This document shows positions 1 to 8,729 of a stretch of 64,000 nucleotides of DNA, one piece after another (the first letter of the stretch is position 1; every line of letters starts with the position of its first letter). The notes beneath the pieces are model-generated. The model was given only the letters and a program-made list of their open reading frames with translations. It made no database searches and was not told the DNA's origin. Source of the DNA: CAXBMB01 sp963976695 (lineage in GTDB: Bacteria; Pseudomonadota; Alphaproteobacteria; Kiloniellales; DSM-21159); NCBI GenBank assembly GCA_963976695.1, contig CAXBMB010000004.1, positions 1 to 64,000 on the forward strand. The letters are read 5' to 3'. A program made the position numbers and the translations under genes.

Positions 1-47
1 AAGGCGGCCAGGGTTTCGTCACGGGATGGAAAGAATCGAGGCTTCCT

Positions 48-611
48 GTGCAAGGTCTTTTAACGCTGTCCGCCATCATTGATCGCGTGCTATCCGCCAT
101 CGCCAAGCTGGGGGCTTGGGCCGGCGTCTTTTTGATGGTCGCGGTGGTTTACGATGTGGTGACCCGCTACTTCGGCGTCCCCAAGCCATTTGGTATGAAC
201 TCCACCCAATTCCAGGAAACCGAATATTGGGCCCATACCTTCCTGTTCACCCTGGTGATTGGCTATGCCTACGTCCACCAGTCGCACGTCCGCATTGACC
301 TGATCCGCGACCGGCTGTCGCTCAAGAGTAAATACTGGATCGAGCTGATTGGCTGCGTAGTGGCGCTGTTGCCCTTCTGCCTGATCGCCATTTACCTCAC
401 CTTCAACTACACAATGGCGTCCTACGGCGAGGGCGAGATTTCCAAGTCGGTCATCGGCTTAACCAATATATGGATTCTAAAAAGCTCGCTCATTGTGATG
501 TTCGTTCTGTTGCTGCTGGCGGGAATTTCCCAATTCATCAAGACCTTGGCCGGGCTGACCGGCCATTTGCCCGAATCACAAATTCCAGCGACCGTCGGCG
601 GGGACTATTAG
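48..611 (+). CDS. TRAP transporter small permease (DctQ type)
   Basis: Small membrane subunit of a tripartite ATP-independent periplasmic (TRAP) importer; it pairs with the large permease encoded 4 bp downstream. Four hydrophobic segments can be seen (about residues 20-40, 60-80, 98-120, 140-165), and the conserved DctQ region with ETEYWAHTF and HVRIDLIRDR lies in the middle. The 187-residue length fits the family. The start is uncertain: GTG at 48 is used here, but the frame stays open to the first base of the window, so the true start may lie outside. The matching binding protein is not in this window and is probably upstream. The sequence does not show the substrate. Confidence 0.85.
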   Translation: MQGLLTLSAIIDRVLSAIAKLGAWAGVFLMVAVVYDVVTRYFGVPKPFGMNSTQFQETEYWAHTFLFTLVIGYAYVHQSHVRIDLIRDRLSLKSKYWIELIGCVVALLPFCLIAIYLTFNYTMASYGEGEISKSVIGLTNIWILKSSLIVMFVLLLLAGISQFIKTLAGLTGHLPESQIPATVGGDY

Positions 612-615
612 ACAG

Positions 616-2085
616 ATGGATTTCATCGACCTTCTGCCAATCTTCATGTTCGGGTTGCTGGCGCTGATGCTTTTTTCGGGCTTTCCCGTCGCCTTTGTTC
701 TGCTGGGCGTGGGAATGACCTTCGGCTTCATCGGCATGTACTTCGACGTTTTTGTCTTCATTCAGTTTGGTTCCATTCCCTCGCGCATCTTCGGCGGAAT
801 CGCGGAGAACCTCATTCTCACAGCCATTCCGATGTTCATCTTCATGGGCACCATGCTGGAGCGCTCGGGCGTCGCCCGCGATCTGTTGAACTGCCTGCAG
901 GTGCTGCTGAAGCGCGTACCGGGCAGCCTGGCCATTTCGGTCACGCTGATGGGCACCATTATGGCCGCCACCACCGGCATCATCGGCGCCTCGGTCGTCA
1001 TGATGACCCTGTTGGCCCTGCCGGTGATGCAGGAACGCCACTACAACACATCGCTGTCCACCGGCACCATCGCCGCCTCGGGCACGCTGGGCATTCTCAT
1101 CCCGCCTTCGATCATGCTGGTGATCATGGCCGACCTGCTGGCCAAGTCGGTCGGCAACATGTTCGTCGCGGCCTTCTTCCCCGGCCTGATGTTGGCGAGC
1201 CTTTATCTGCTCTACATTATCATGCTGTGCATGTGGAAGCCGGAGCTGGCTCCCAAGCCGCGCAAGGACTTCGGACCGGACCGGCTAACGGGCCATCTGG
1301 TGATGGTGCTGCGGTCCTTCCTGCCGCCGATTTTCCTGATCTTCCTGGTGCTGGGCTCGATCCTCTTTGGCTGGGCCACGCCCACCGAAGCGGCCGGCGT
1401 GGGGGCCATGGGCGCGGTGGTGCTGGCCTTCGTCAATCTGGTGATCCTGCCGACGCTGGGCGTGGAGCGCATAAACTTAGGCCCGAAGATCTCACGCAAT
1501 CTGATTGATGACCAAGAAGTCGGCGGCGGCTTTTTCAATGAGTTCAGCCACTTCGCCGGCGTTTTCTGGCAGACCGTCTTCCGGTCGGCGCAGACCAACG
1601 CCATGCTGTTCGGCATCTTCATCGGCGCCACCGTGTTCAGCTATGTCTTTCGCGCGCTGGGCGGCGACGACATCGTCATCGATCTGGTCGACGCGCTCGG
1701 TCTGGATTCCTGGGGACTGCTGTTCTTGATCATGGGGATCGTGTTCTTCCTCGGCTTCTTCTTCGACTGGATTGAGATCACCCTCATCGTCCTGCCGGTC
1801 TTCTCGCCGATCATCGAGGCGATGGATTTCGGCGCCCATGTCGACAAGTTCGAAGTGGTCTACTGGTTCGCCATTCTGCTGGCGGTCAATCTGCAGACAT
1901 CGTTCCTCACGCCGCCCTTCGGTTTCGCGCTCTTCTACCTGAAGGCGGTGGCCCCGAAGAACGTGAAGATCGAGCAGATCTACAAAGGCATTATCCCCTT
2001 TGTGATCCTACAGCTGATCGGCTTGGCAATGGTGATGGCTTTCCCCGACATCGCGCTCTGGCTCCCCCGCGTGCTGCTCAACTAG
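616..2085 (+). CDS. TRAP transporter large permease (DctM type)
   Basis: Large transport subunit of the same TRAP system, a many-helix protein thought to form the sodium-coupled translocation path. Conserved stretches are visible: GFPVAFVLLGVG near the N-terminus, TAIPMFIFMGTMLERSG, the GTLGILIPPSIMLVI loop and FLTPPFGFALFYLK near the C-terminus. At 489 residues it is longer than a typical DctM of about 425-450. The excess is a hydrophilic insertion around residues 275-310. It starts 4 bp after the small permease, so the two are almost certainly cotranscribed. A 37-bp palindrome follows 10 bp after its stop. Confidence 0.93.
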   Translation: MDFIDLLPIFMFGLLALMLFSGFPVAFVLLGVGMTFGFIGMYFDVFVFIQFGSIPSRIFGGIAENLILTAIPMFIFMGTMLERSGVARDLLNCLQVLLKRVPGSLAISVTLMGTIMAATTGIIGASVVMMTLLALPVMQERHYNTSLSTGTIAASGTLGILIPPSIMLVIMADLLAKSVGNMFVAAFFPGLMLASLYLLYIIMLCMWKPELAPKPRKDFGPDRLTGHLVMVLRSFLPPIFLIFLVLGSILFGWATPTEAAGVGAMGAVVLAFVNLVILPTLGVERINLGPKISRNLIDDQEVGGGFFNEFSHFAGVFWQTVFRSAQTNAMLFGIFIGATVFSYVFRALGGDDIVIDLVDALGLDSWGLLFLIMGIVFFLGFFFDWIEITLIVLPVFSPIIEAMDFGAHVDKFEVVYWFAILLAVNLQTSFLTPPFGFALFYLKAVAPKNVKIEQIYKGIIPFVILQLIGLAMVMAFPDIALWLPRVLLN

Positions 2086-2095
2086 CGGCCGGAAC

Positions 2096-2132
2096 GGTTC
2101 AAACGGAATCAGCTGCTGGTCCCGTTTGAAGC
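2096..2132. repeat. 37-bp palindromic intergenic element, copy 1
   Basis: Arms of 17 bp (left arm GGTTCAAACGGAATCAG) around a 3-nt loop, followed by GTGAC. It is a member of a seven-copy family in this window and sits directly after the TRAP large permease gene. It could work as a transcript-end hairpin there, but no T-run follows. Confidence 0.75.
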
Positions 2133-2194
2133 GTGACTTCCGTCGCCGCGCGCCGGCGGATCACCCGCTGATCACCTGGGTGGCGGATCATCGG

Positions 2195-2228
2195 AAAAAC
2201 GCCAGGGCTGCCCGCGGCAGCCCTGGCG
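2195..2228 (-). terminator. Rho-independent terminator of the DUF2336 gene
   Basis: A perfect 13-bp stem (CGCCAGGGCTGCC and its complement) with a 3-nt loop. On the minus strand it is followed by five T residues (2199-2195). It lies 21 bp beyond the stop of the DUF2336 gene, which reads in that direction. Confidence 0.88.
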
Positions 2229-2249
2229 CTGTCTATCGATGCGGTGCGG

Positions 2250-3362
2250 TCACGCCGCCATATGGCTCAGTTTTTCCATCAAAAACTCGACGTCATCGTG
2301 GCTCAAGCTCTGGTCGCCTTCAAAGGCCGTCAGGGTGCGTTCCAACAGCTGGCTGTGGAACCGATGGCGGGTATCGGGACCGCCGTCCACATCCATCTCG
2401 TCGCGCAGTTTCAGCGCCTCGTGAAACGCCGGCTGGAGGCGCGCCGGCAACCCGGCCTTGTCATAGATCGATTTAAACGCCAGTTCGCCGCCCTCATGCA
2501 GCAAAATTCGGGTGTTGCTCAGCGACACGTTCGACAGGCAGGAAACCGCCAGTTCAAAGAAGGCCAAATCGCCAAAGCAAAGCGTGCGAAACAGCAGCGA
2601 CGCCGTCAAGCGACGCTGCCGGTATAACTGCTCCACCAGCCGCTCAACCGCGAAGGCGTCACGGCCCCCAAGGGCCAGATCAACGACGGCGCGCTCACGG
2701 GCCTGCAAGATAATTTCCGCCGCCACGTCACCGGACAGGTCCTTGCGGCTTTGCAGGTATTGCTGCAACCGGTCACTGACCGCCGCCACCACCTTTTCCA
2801 TGATCGCCGGCGGCATGACGGCGCGGCGCGACAGCCGGTCACCGATCTGCCCGCTTTCACCATGCTTGGACAACACCCGCTCGAATCCGGTCTCGGCGAT
2901 CTCGGCGCCTTCATTGCCGACCAGGCGCGCGACCACATCGACGGTGCCGAAGTCAATCAAGGCGTCGGAAACCGAATTAGAGACGCTGGGGCGCGCGGCA
3001 ATGGCGCTCTGCTTGTCCACCCCGCTTTGGCTGACGATCTCCACCAGGTCGGCGTCGCTCAGCACCTCCGAGGAGCGCAACACCGGCAAGGCCACGCTGT
3101 CCACGTCCCTTGCCAGGCTCAAGGCGATGTCGTGGGGCAGGTCGCGCGAGTTGTTCAACTCCGCGCCGAGCACCTCGCGCACCATCAGTTCCGCGCCCCG
3201 GGCCAGGGTGCGGAAAATATCGGACGCCAGTTCCCGTTCTTTTTCCGACAACTGCGCGTCGCGGAACTGCTTGGCGATCTTCGCGGCGGTTTGCGCCTGG
3301 GTTTGCGTGGAAGGCTCCGTGAGTAGGTGCTCCACATCAGCCTGTGTCAGGCCATCTGCCAT
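2250..3362 (-). CDS. DUF2336 domain-containing protein
   Basis: A 370-residue soluble protein of the alphaproteobacterial DUF2336 family, whose members are alpha-helical and have no established biochemical function. Visible features fit: helical repeats such as LSARD-type segments, RDLPHDIALSLARDVDSVALPVLRSS in the first third, and RPSVSNSVSDALIDFGTVDVVARLVGN typical of the family core. There is no signal peptide or membrane segment. ATG at 3362 has a GGTGG ribosome site about 7 bases upstream. The gene stands alone, with its own terminator. The upstream gap is AT-rich around 3540-3600, probably its promoter. Confidence 0.85.
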   Translation of the reverse strand: MADGLTQADVEHLLTEPSTQTQAQTAAKIAKQFRDAQLSEKERELASDIFRTLARGAELMVREVLGAELNNSRDLPHDIALSLARDVDSVALPVLRSSEVLSDADLVEIVSQSGVDKQSAIAARPSVSNSVSDALIDFGTVDVVARLVGNEGAEIAETGFERVLSKHGESGQIGDRLSRRAVMPPAIMEKVVAAVSDRLQQYLQSRKDLSGDVAAEIILQARERAVVDLALGGRDAFAVERLVEQLYRQRRLTASLLFRTLCFGDLAFFELAVSCLSNVSLSNTRILLHEGGELAFKSIYDKAGLPARLQPAFHEALKLRDEMDVDGGPDTRHRFHSQLLERTLTAFEGDQSLSHDDVEFLMEKLSHMAA

Positions 3363-3752
3363 ATCGTTCCACCCATTTGTCTTCCGATCACTTCACCAGT
3401 TCTGCCCCGCCGGTGGATCTCGCGAAGATCTTTCGCGCCTCCACTGAACCGTTTTCAGCGGATCGCCTGTTGAAATTCAACTTTCGCCTGAGAGTCTTAA
3501 TCAAGAATGAAACAACAAGAAAATTCCAGCCGCAAAATGTCACTCCGCCCACTTTATGTATTCACGTCTTATCTATTCACCGCACAAACAACGAATAAAA
3601 TCCCACTACCGGCCAGCCGCTGGCGTGATCGCCCGACAAAGAAGCCTTTGGCGCTTCACTTCTGGGGTCGAGCGCCGGCCAATAGACCGATAGGAAGCGG
3701 TGTTACGGTTCACCTGAGATCAGGTTGCGCGTCCGGTGAAACCGACCCGCCG
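3363..3752. other. Intergenic region with promoter area and composite repeat
   Basis: No gene is supported here. The part next to the DUF2336 gene (about 3480-3600) is AT-rich and likely holds its promoter. The rest holds the two-hairpin composite repeat (3650-3743). Confidence 0.6.
3650..3743. repeat. 94-bp composite two-hairpin element, copy A (includes 37-bp palindrome, copy 2)
   Basis: The first hairpin is GGCGCTT-N13-GAGCGCC (3650-3676). After 30 bp comes a 37-bp palindrome (3707-3743) with left arm GGTTCACCTGAGATCAG and right end GGTGAAACC, followed by GACCC. The same architecture with identical spacing occurs at 63366-63459. Confidence 0.7.
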
Positions 3753-4514
3753 CTAGCCGCGCCGCTGAAGCTCCGCCGTGATCTGACGCAGTTGCTGGTC
3801 GATGTCGATATCCAGGTGGGAGCACACCTCAAACGCGCGGTCTTCGTAGACGTCCGCCGGCTGGTGCTTGACCCGCCGGGCTTCGACCGCCTGATCCCGC
3901 GCCAGCACCAAGGCGGCAATCTGCGGCTTGAAGAACTGGACCATGGCGGTAATCCAGCGATTGACCGGCCAGGAGGGTCGGGCGTGATCGATGACAAAGT
4001 AGTCCAGCATGCGGATGACATCTTCGGCTTTGTACCACACCTCCCCCGTCACCCAGCGGTTCACCGAGAACAGCTTGCAAGGAAAGCCCCGACTGTCCAT
4101 GGCAATGGTGATGAGGTGGGAAAGCGCGTCGTTCGGGTCGGCCGGCGGCTGATAGTCGGGAACCGGCGCCGGCTTGATCCCCGCCGGCATCCCGTTGGGG
4201 CGCAAAAAGGTATGAAAATGACCATGTTCCCTTGGGAAGCGCTGTTCCTCGCTGTGCGCGTGATAATAGTATTGCGCATGAGTCTCGTGGTCGTAGACAT
4301 CGCCCGGCGGGAAGTGATCCCATTCATAGAAGGTTCCGCTGTCGCGCAACAGCTCGCCAACCACGTTGTCGCCGGTCTTGGTCAGCACCCGATGGACGTC
4401 AAGCACCTCCCGACCGGCGGCTTCCATCTGCGCCAGGTCGGCGCGGCTCAGTTGGCCGAAATCGACCACCGAGGCGGCGGCGCACCCCGCCAGATTGCGT
4501 GATTTTTTTGCCAT
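3753..4514 (-). CDS. Conserved hypothetical protein, DUF6969-like
   Basis: A 253-residue soluble protein, no signal peptide. The sequence is rich in aromatic and His residues, e.g. YEWDHFPPGDVYDHETHAQY followed by YYHAHSEEQRFPREHGHFHTF. This His/Glu-rich core resembles a metal-binding site, and the C-terminal half is helical. From memory this matches a proteobacterial family labelled DUF6969, but the label should be checked. ATG at 4514 was taken because no in-frame start with a better ribosome site is visible; an AGGG lies about 13 bases upstream. The gene stands alone, and the AT-rich stretch 4520-4615 upstream is a likely promoter. Confidence 0.7.
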   Translation of the reverse strand: MAKKSRNLAGCAAASVVDFGQLSRADLAQMEAAGREVLDVHRVLTKTGDNVVGELLRDSGTFYEWDHFPPGDVYDHETHAQYYYHAHSEEQRFPREHGHFHTFLRPNGMPAGIKPAPVPDYQPPADPNDALSHLITIAMDSRGFPCKLFSVNRWVTGEVWYKAEDVIRMLDYFVIDHARPSWPVNRWITAMVQFFKPQIAALVLARDQAVEARRVKHQPADVYEDRAFEVCSHLDIDIDQQLRQITAELQRRG

Positions 4515-4615
4515 TGATGCTAATTGCGCCCTAAAGATCTTTGATAAAACTCATATTGATTCAAATAAATGTGATGACCCGGGTCAAGCTGCAAATCCCC
4601 TCGACGCCAAAAATC

Positions 4616-5602
4616 TCACCCGTTCAGTTCGCGTAACAAGCGAAAGCCGATGAGGATGTGCTTGATCGCCGCCGGACGCCCGTGGCCCGCGGCGGGCCGG
4701 CAAACGCCACAGCCTTTGTCGTCCCAAGCGCCGCCTTTGACGACGACGCGGCCGTTCCGCTGCGCGCTGGCGGTCCATTCGTAGACCTGGCCGGCGCCAT
4801 CCAGCAGGCCATGGGGACCGGCGCCACCAGGATAGCGGCCCACCGGCTGGGTATCAAAGGGCCCTTGGTCACTGCTGTTGAGCCGCCCGGGATCCCAGCT
4901 ATTGCCCCAGGGAAAAATCCGCCCGTCGGGGCCGCGCACCGCCTTTTCCCATTCCAGCGCGCTCGGCAGCCGCCAGCGTTGGCCGGTCTTGCGCGACAGC
5001 CACCGGGCGAAAGCCTGGGCGTCGGCTTGGCTGACCAGGACCACGGGATGATCGGCGCGACCGGCGGGCGGATGCCGATTGCGCCAGGCAAAACGTCGGG
5101 TTCGGGCGTAGGGATGGATCAAGCCATAGCTGTTCCAGGTCACGGCGTCGACAGCGGGGGCTGGATGGCCGGTTTGCGCGATGAAGCGGGCATAGTCCCG
5201 ATTGGTGACCGGCGTCGCCATGATGGCGAAGGCCGGCAGGCTTTCCCGCCGCTTGTCGCCCTCCCCCTCGTACCAGCCCTGCCGGCGAGTCAGGCTGTGG
5301 CCATAGCCGGCCGCATCCAACCGGTAGGCCAGCTCCCTTTCCCGCCGGTCCGAGCCGACGAAAAAAGACCCCGCCGGCACCACAAGGGTCTCCGGCGGGG
5401 TCCAATCAGCGTCGTGCCCATCATCGGCCGGCAGCGGCGTCGAGAAAAACAACAGCAGCAGCAGGAAGGCCAGCAGCCGAAAGGCCGTCAGCGCACCACC
5501 AGCACCGACATCTTCGCATGGCGCACCACCCGGGCGGCGTTGGGGCCCAGCAGATAGTCTTCCAGCCCCGGCCTGTGCGAGGCCATCACGATCAAATCGC
5601 AT
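4616..5602 (-). CDS. Formylglycine-generating-enzyme (SUMF1) domain protein, exported
   Basis: The FGE-sulfatase domain covers most of the protein: LVVPAGSFFVGSD, FAIMATPVTNRDYARFI, HPVVLVSQADAQAFARWLS, WRLPSALEWEKAVRG, FPWGNSWD and KGGAWDDKG are classic signatures. The C-terminus has a CGVC pair rather than the C-x4-C pair of true formylglycine-generating enzymes, so sulfatase activation is not implied. An export signal (LTAFRLLAFLLLLLFF) begins near residue 38. The first ATG (5602) lies 115 bp inside uspA and gives a 37-residue leader without export character. A CTG at 5491, overlapping the uspA stop, would place the signal at the very N-terminus and may be the true start. Last gene of the TAXI-TRAP operon. 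Confidence 0.75.
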   Translation of the reverse strand: MRFDRDGLAQAGAGRLSAGPQRRPGGAPCEDVGAGGALTAFRLLAFLLLLLFFSTPLPADDGHDADWTPPETLVVPAGSFFVGSDRRERELAYRLDAAGYGHSLTRRQGWYEGEGDKRRESLPAFAIMATPVTNRDYARFIAQTGHPAPAVDAVTWNSYGLIHPYARTRRFAWRNRHPPAGRADHPVVLVSQADAQAFARWLSRKTGQRWRLPSALEWEKAVRGPDGRIFPWGNSWDPGRLNSSDQGPFDTQPVGRYPGGAGPHGLLDGAGQVYEWTASAQRNGRVVVKGGAWDDKGCGVCRPAAGHGRPAAIKHILIGFRLLRELNG

Positions 5603-5913
5603 TTGGTTTCACCTGCATAGCGGAGGATCTCGCTATAGATGGTGCCATGGCCGACGATATGCTGGACAGAGATACCCGCGGAAATGTGATCGCGCGTCCA
5701 TTCGTGCAGGGTCGCATTGACGTGTTCCAGCGCCTTTTTCTCATAGGCTTTCGGGAAGAAATCGCCAACGATCGACATGCCATAGTCCGGCACCACCGTG
5801 CAGACATGCAGTCGGCAGCCAAATTTCTCGGCCAGGTCGACCGCGACCTCCGTCGCCTTCTGTTGGCCTTTCGAATCCGACAGGTCGACGGTGAGCAGGA
5901 TATCCTTATACAT
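5488..5913 (-). CDS. Universal stress protein, TRAP-associated (TeaD-like)
   Basis: A 141-residue UspA-fold protein. It begins with MYKDILLTVDLSDS and ends with the nucleotide-binding region ASHRPGLEDYLLGPNAARVV. UspA proteins encoded next to TRAP transporters (TeaD in Halomonas) bind ATP and modulate transport. This one follows the fused TRAP permease by 15 bp, so the same role is likely here, though this is inferred from position and family. The reading frame is intact and of normal length. Confidence 0.9.
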   Translation of the reverse strand: MYKDILLTVDLSDSKGQQKATEVAVDLAEKFGCRLHVCTVVPDYGMSIVGDFFPKAYEKKALEHVNATLHEWTRDHISAGISVQHIVGHGTIYSEILRYAGETKCDLIVMASHRPGLEDYLLGPNAARVVRHAKMSVLVVR

Positions 5914-5928
5914 CTCTCAATCTCCCCA

Positions 5929-8559
5929 TCAAAAGGCCGGAACGTCCGTCCGGCGGCTCTGCAACTTGATCACCAAGGCCAACGCGAGCAGCGCCGGGAT
6001 AAAGAACAGCTCCTTGGGGAAGCGCTCGGCCGGCAACCGAACCCGGTTGATCACCACCGGCTGGTCGCCATAGAAGTCCAACCGCTGAAGCGCCTCGAAA
6101 AAGCGGCTGCCCGGCAAGGGTTCATCCAACAGCGCCTGGTCCCCCTCAATGGTCACGAGGAAGCCGGCAAGCTCGCTGAGCCGCGCCGCGCCGTCGCCGC
6201 TATCCCCAAGCGGCAGCAGCAGGGTTTTGTTGAGTATCTTGTCCGGGCGATCAAAGCTCGGCCCTTCCACCCGCACCCGCAAGGTGCTGCCCGCCGGCAA
6301 CTGCTCAACCGTTTGGAAAATCTGCGTCGGCGGCGATTCTTCAAACTCCGGTTGAACCATATCGAGCAAGAAACCCGGTCGGAACAGGGTGAAGGCGACC
6401 AGCAGCAAGACCGCGGTCTCCCAAAGCTTGTTCTTGGCAAAGAAGTAGCCTTGCGTGGCTCCGGCGAAAATCAACATCGCCGCCGTCGCCTGGATAAAGA
6501 CGAAAACAGCGCCGACAAAGCTCACGTCGATCAGCAAGAGATCGGTGTTAAAGATGAACAGGAACGGCAGGATCACGGTCCGCAAACTATAGAAGAAGGC
6601 GGTTAAGCCGGTCTTGATCGGGTCGCCGCCCGACACCGCGGCGGCGGCAAAGGACGCCAGTCCAACCGGCGGGGTCACGTCGGCCATGATGCCGAAGTAG
6701 AAGACGAAGAGATGAACGGCGATCAAGGGCAGAACCAGGCCGTTTGACGCCCCCAGCTCAACAACCACCGGCGCCATGAGCGAGGAGACCACGATATAGT
6801 TGGCCGTGGTCGGCAAGCCCATGCCCAGAATCAGGCTGATGACCGCGGTGAAGCCCAGGCCGAGCATCAAACTGCCGCCGGCCGCCCACTCCACCAGTTC
6901 GGCCATCTTCTGACCAATGCCGGTCAGGGTCACCGTGCCGACAATGATGCCGGCGGCGGCGGTGGCCACCGCGATTCCGATCATGTTGCGCGCGCCGGCG
7001 ATCAATCCCTCAACCAGTTCGCCGCAACCATGCAGAAAGCGCGCGCCCATGTCCGCGCCCCGACCCCGGAAGAAGGCCTTCAGCGGATGTTGGGTCAACA
7101 AGATGAAGATCATCAGCAGCGAAGCCCAGAAGGCGGAAAGACCCGGGCTCTTGCGCTCGATCATCAAGAACCAGACCAGCACCACGATCGGCAGGATGTA
7201 ATGCAGACCGGTCCGCACAACGTCGCCGGCGTGGGGCAGTTCGACCACTTCGGCGTCGGGATCGTCAATTTCCAGGTCGGGCCGCTTCGCGGCGAACCGG
7301 ATCAGCAGCACATAGATAGCCAGGATCATCAGGCTGGACGTCAAGCCGAGGGACTCAGGTAAAATCGACTTTAAGGCATTGATCCCGAAGTAGATAATCC
7401 CAGCCAGGATGAACAGCGAACTGAAGATGATTCCGGTGCGCAGCAGGCTTTCCTTGACAGTGGAAATCACCCGCTTGGGCAGGGCCGTCATGCCGGTTTT
7501 CACCGCCTCCAGATGGACCAGATAAAGCAGGGCGATATAGCTGATGGTGGCCGGCAGGAAGGCGTTCTTGATGACCTCCACATAGGAAATGCCGACATAC
7601 TCCACCATCAAAAAGGCCGCCGCCCCCATCACCGGGGGCATGATCTGCCCGTTGACCGAGGAAGCGACCTCAACCGAGCCGGCCTTTTCCGCCGAAAAGC
7701 CCACCCGCTTCATCAGCGGAATGGTAAAGGTTCCCGTGGTCACCACATTGGCGATTGAGGAACCGGAGATCAGGCCGGTCATCGCCGACGCCAAAACCGC
7801 CGCCTTGGCCGGACCCCCGCGAAGGTGCCCCAGCAGGGCAAAGGCCAGCTTGATGAAATAGTTGCCCGCGCCGCCCTTGTCGAGCAGCGAGCCGAACAGC
7901 ACGAAGAGGAAGACGAAGGAGGTGGACACCCCCAAGGCGACGCCAAAGACCCCCTCGGTGGTCAAATAAAGGTGGCTCATGGCCTTGGAGAAGGACGCGC
8001 CCTTCCACTGGATGACCTCCGGCACAAAGCCGGAGTTGCCATAGAAAACGTACAGCAGGAACACCAGGGCGACGATCATGAGGGGCGGACCAAGCGCCCG
8101 GCGGGTGGCTTCCAGCAGACAGACCAGCCCCACGCCGGCGACCGCCAGATCGAAGGTGGTCGGCAAACCGGGGCGGCTGGAGATGGCTTCATAGAAAAAG
8201 AAATAGTAGGAGGTGGTGAACGCGCCGGCAATCGCCCAGACCCAATCCAGCAACGGCACATAGTTGCGGGGACTGCTCTTCAGGGCCGGATAGGCGCAGA
8301 AGGAGAGAAAGACCGCCAGCGCCAAATGGATAGAGCGGGTTTCCGTGTTGTTCAGAACAATGGAAAAGCCCAGCATTTCCGATAGGCTATAGGAAAGCGG
8401 TGAGGCGATCCAAAGCTGAAAAAGCGACCAAAACAAAGCCACGCCGATCAAGAGCGTTCCGACCATCCCGCCGGGTTTTCGCGCCCCTGTGTCCGTGGAG
8501 GCAACCAAATCAGCCAGCTCTTCATCTGACATCGGGCGATTGGTTTCGTCCTTCGCCAT
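5929..8559 (-). CDS. TRAP transporter fused 4TM/12TM permease, TAXI type, with DUF3394 domain
   Basis: Both TRAP membrane subunits are fused in one 876-residue protein, as usual for TAXI-type systems. The N-terminal part carries the small-subunit helices. The middle holds the large-subunit motifs ASAMTGLISGSSIANVVTTG, QIMPPVMGAAAFLMVEYVG, GMGLPTTANYIVV and MADVTPPVGLASFAAAAVSG. A soluble C-terminal domain (about residues 700-850) matches DUF3394. ATG at 8559 was chosen because a GGAGGGG ribosome site lies about 4 bases upstream; the longer form starting at 8610 has no such site. It lies downstream of the TAXI binding protein gene across an intrinsic terminator. Confidence 0.93.
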   Translation of the reverse strand: MAKDETNRPMSDEELADLVASTDTGARKPGGMVGTLLIGVALFWSLFQLWIASPLSYSLSEMLGFSIVLNNTETRSIHLALAVFLSFCAYPALKSSPRNYVPLLDWVWAIAGAFTTSYYFFFYEAISSRPGLPTTFDLAVAGVGLVCLLEATRRALGPPLMIVALVFLLYVFYGNSGFVPEVIQWKGASFSKAMSHLYLTTEGVFGVALGVSTSFVFLFVLFGSLLDKGGAGNYFIKLAFALLGHLRGGPAKAAVLASAMTGLISGSSIANVVTTGTFTIPLMKRVGFSAEKAGSVEVASSVNGQIMPPVMGAAAFLMVEYVGISYVEVIKNAFLPATISYIALLYLVHLEAVKTGMTALPKRVISTVKESLLRTGIIFSSLFILAGIIYFGINALKSILPESLGLTSSLMILAIYVLLIRFAAKRPDLEIDDPDAEVVELPHAGDVVRTGLHYILPIVVLVWFLMIERKSPGLSAFWASLLMIFILLTQHPLKAFFRGRGADMGARFLHGCGELVEGLIAGARNMIGIAVATAAAGIIVGTVTLTGIGQKMAELVEWAAGGSLMLGLGFTAVISLILGMGLPTTANYIVVSSLMAPVVVELGASNGLVLPLIAVHLFVFYFGIMADVTPPVGLASFAAAAVSGGDPIKTGLTAFFYSLRTVILPFLFIFNTDLLLIDVSFVGAVFVFIQATAAMLIFAGATQGYFFAKNKLWETAVLLLVAFTLFRPGFLLDMVQPEFEESPPTQIFQTVEQLPAGSTLRVRVEGPSFDRPDKILNKTLLLPLGDSGDGAARLSELAGFLVTIEGDQALLDEPLPGSRFFEALQRLDFYGDQPVVINRVRLPAERFPKELFFIPALLALALVIKLQSRRTDVPAF

Positions 8560-8683
8560 TTTCCCCTCCTGCCCTCCTTTATTGGAAGGCTGCAACAACA
8601 ACTCCGGCACTCGGACCGCTTGTCCGCCGTAACCCTCGGCAGGCCGCGCCCCGGTGTGGAAAGCTCAAAACAACTGGTAACCA

Positions 8684-8717
8684 GAAAAAAAGACGGGGAG
8701 CGCTGCTCCCCGTCTTT
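8684..8717 (-). terminator. Intrinsic terminator between the TAXI binding protein and permease genes
   Basis: A 13-bp perfect stem (AAAGACGGGGAGC and complement), a GCT loop and, on the minus strand, a run of seven T. It begins 13 bp after the binding protein stop. Partial read-through would give more binding protein than permease. Confidence 0.92.
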
Positions 8718-8729
8718 GAGCCCTGCTGT

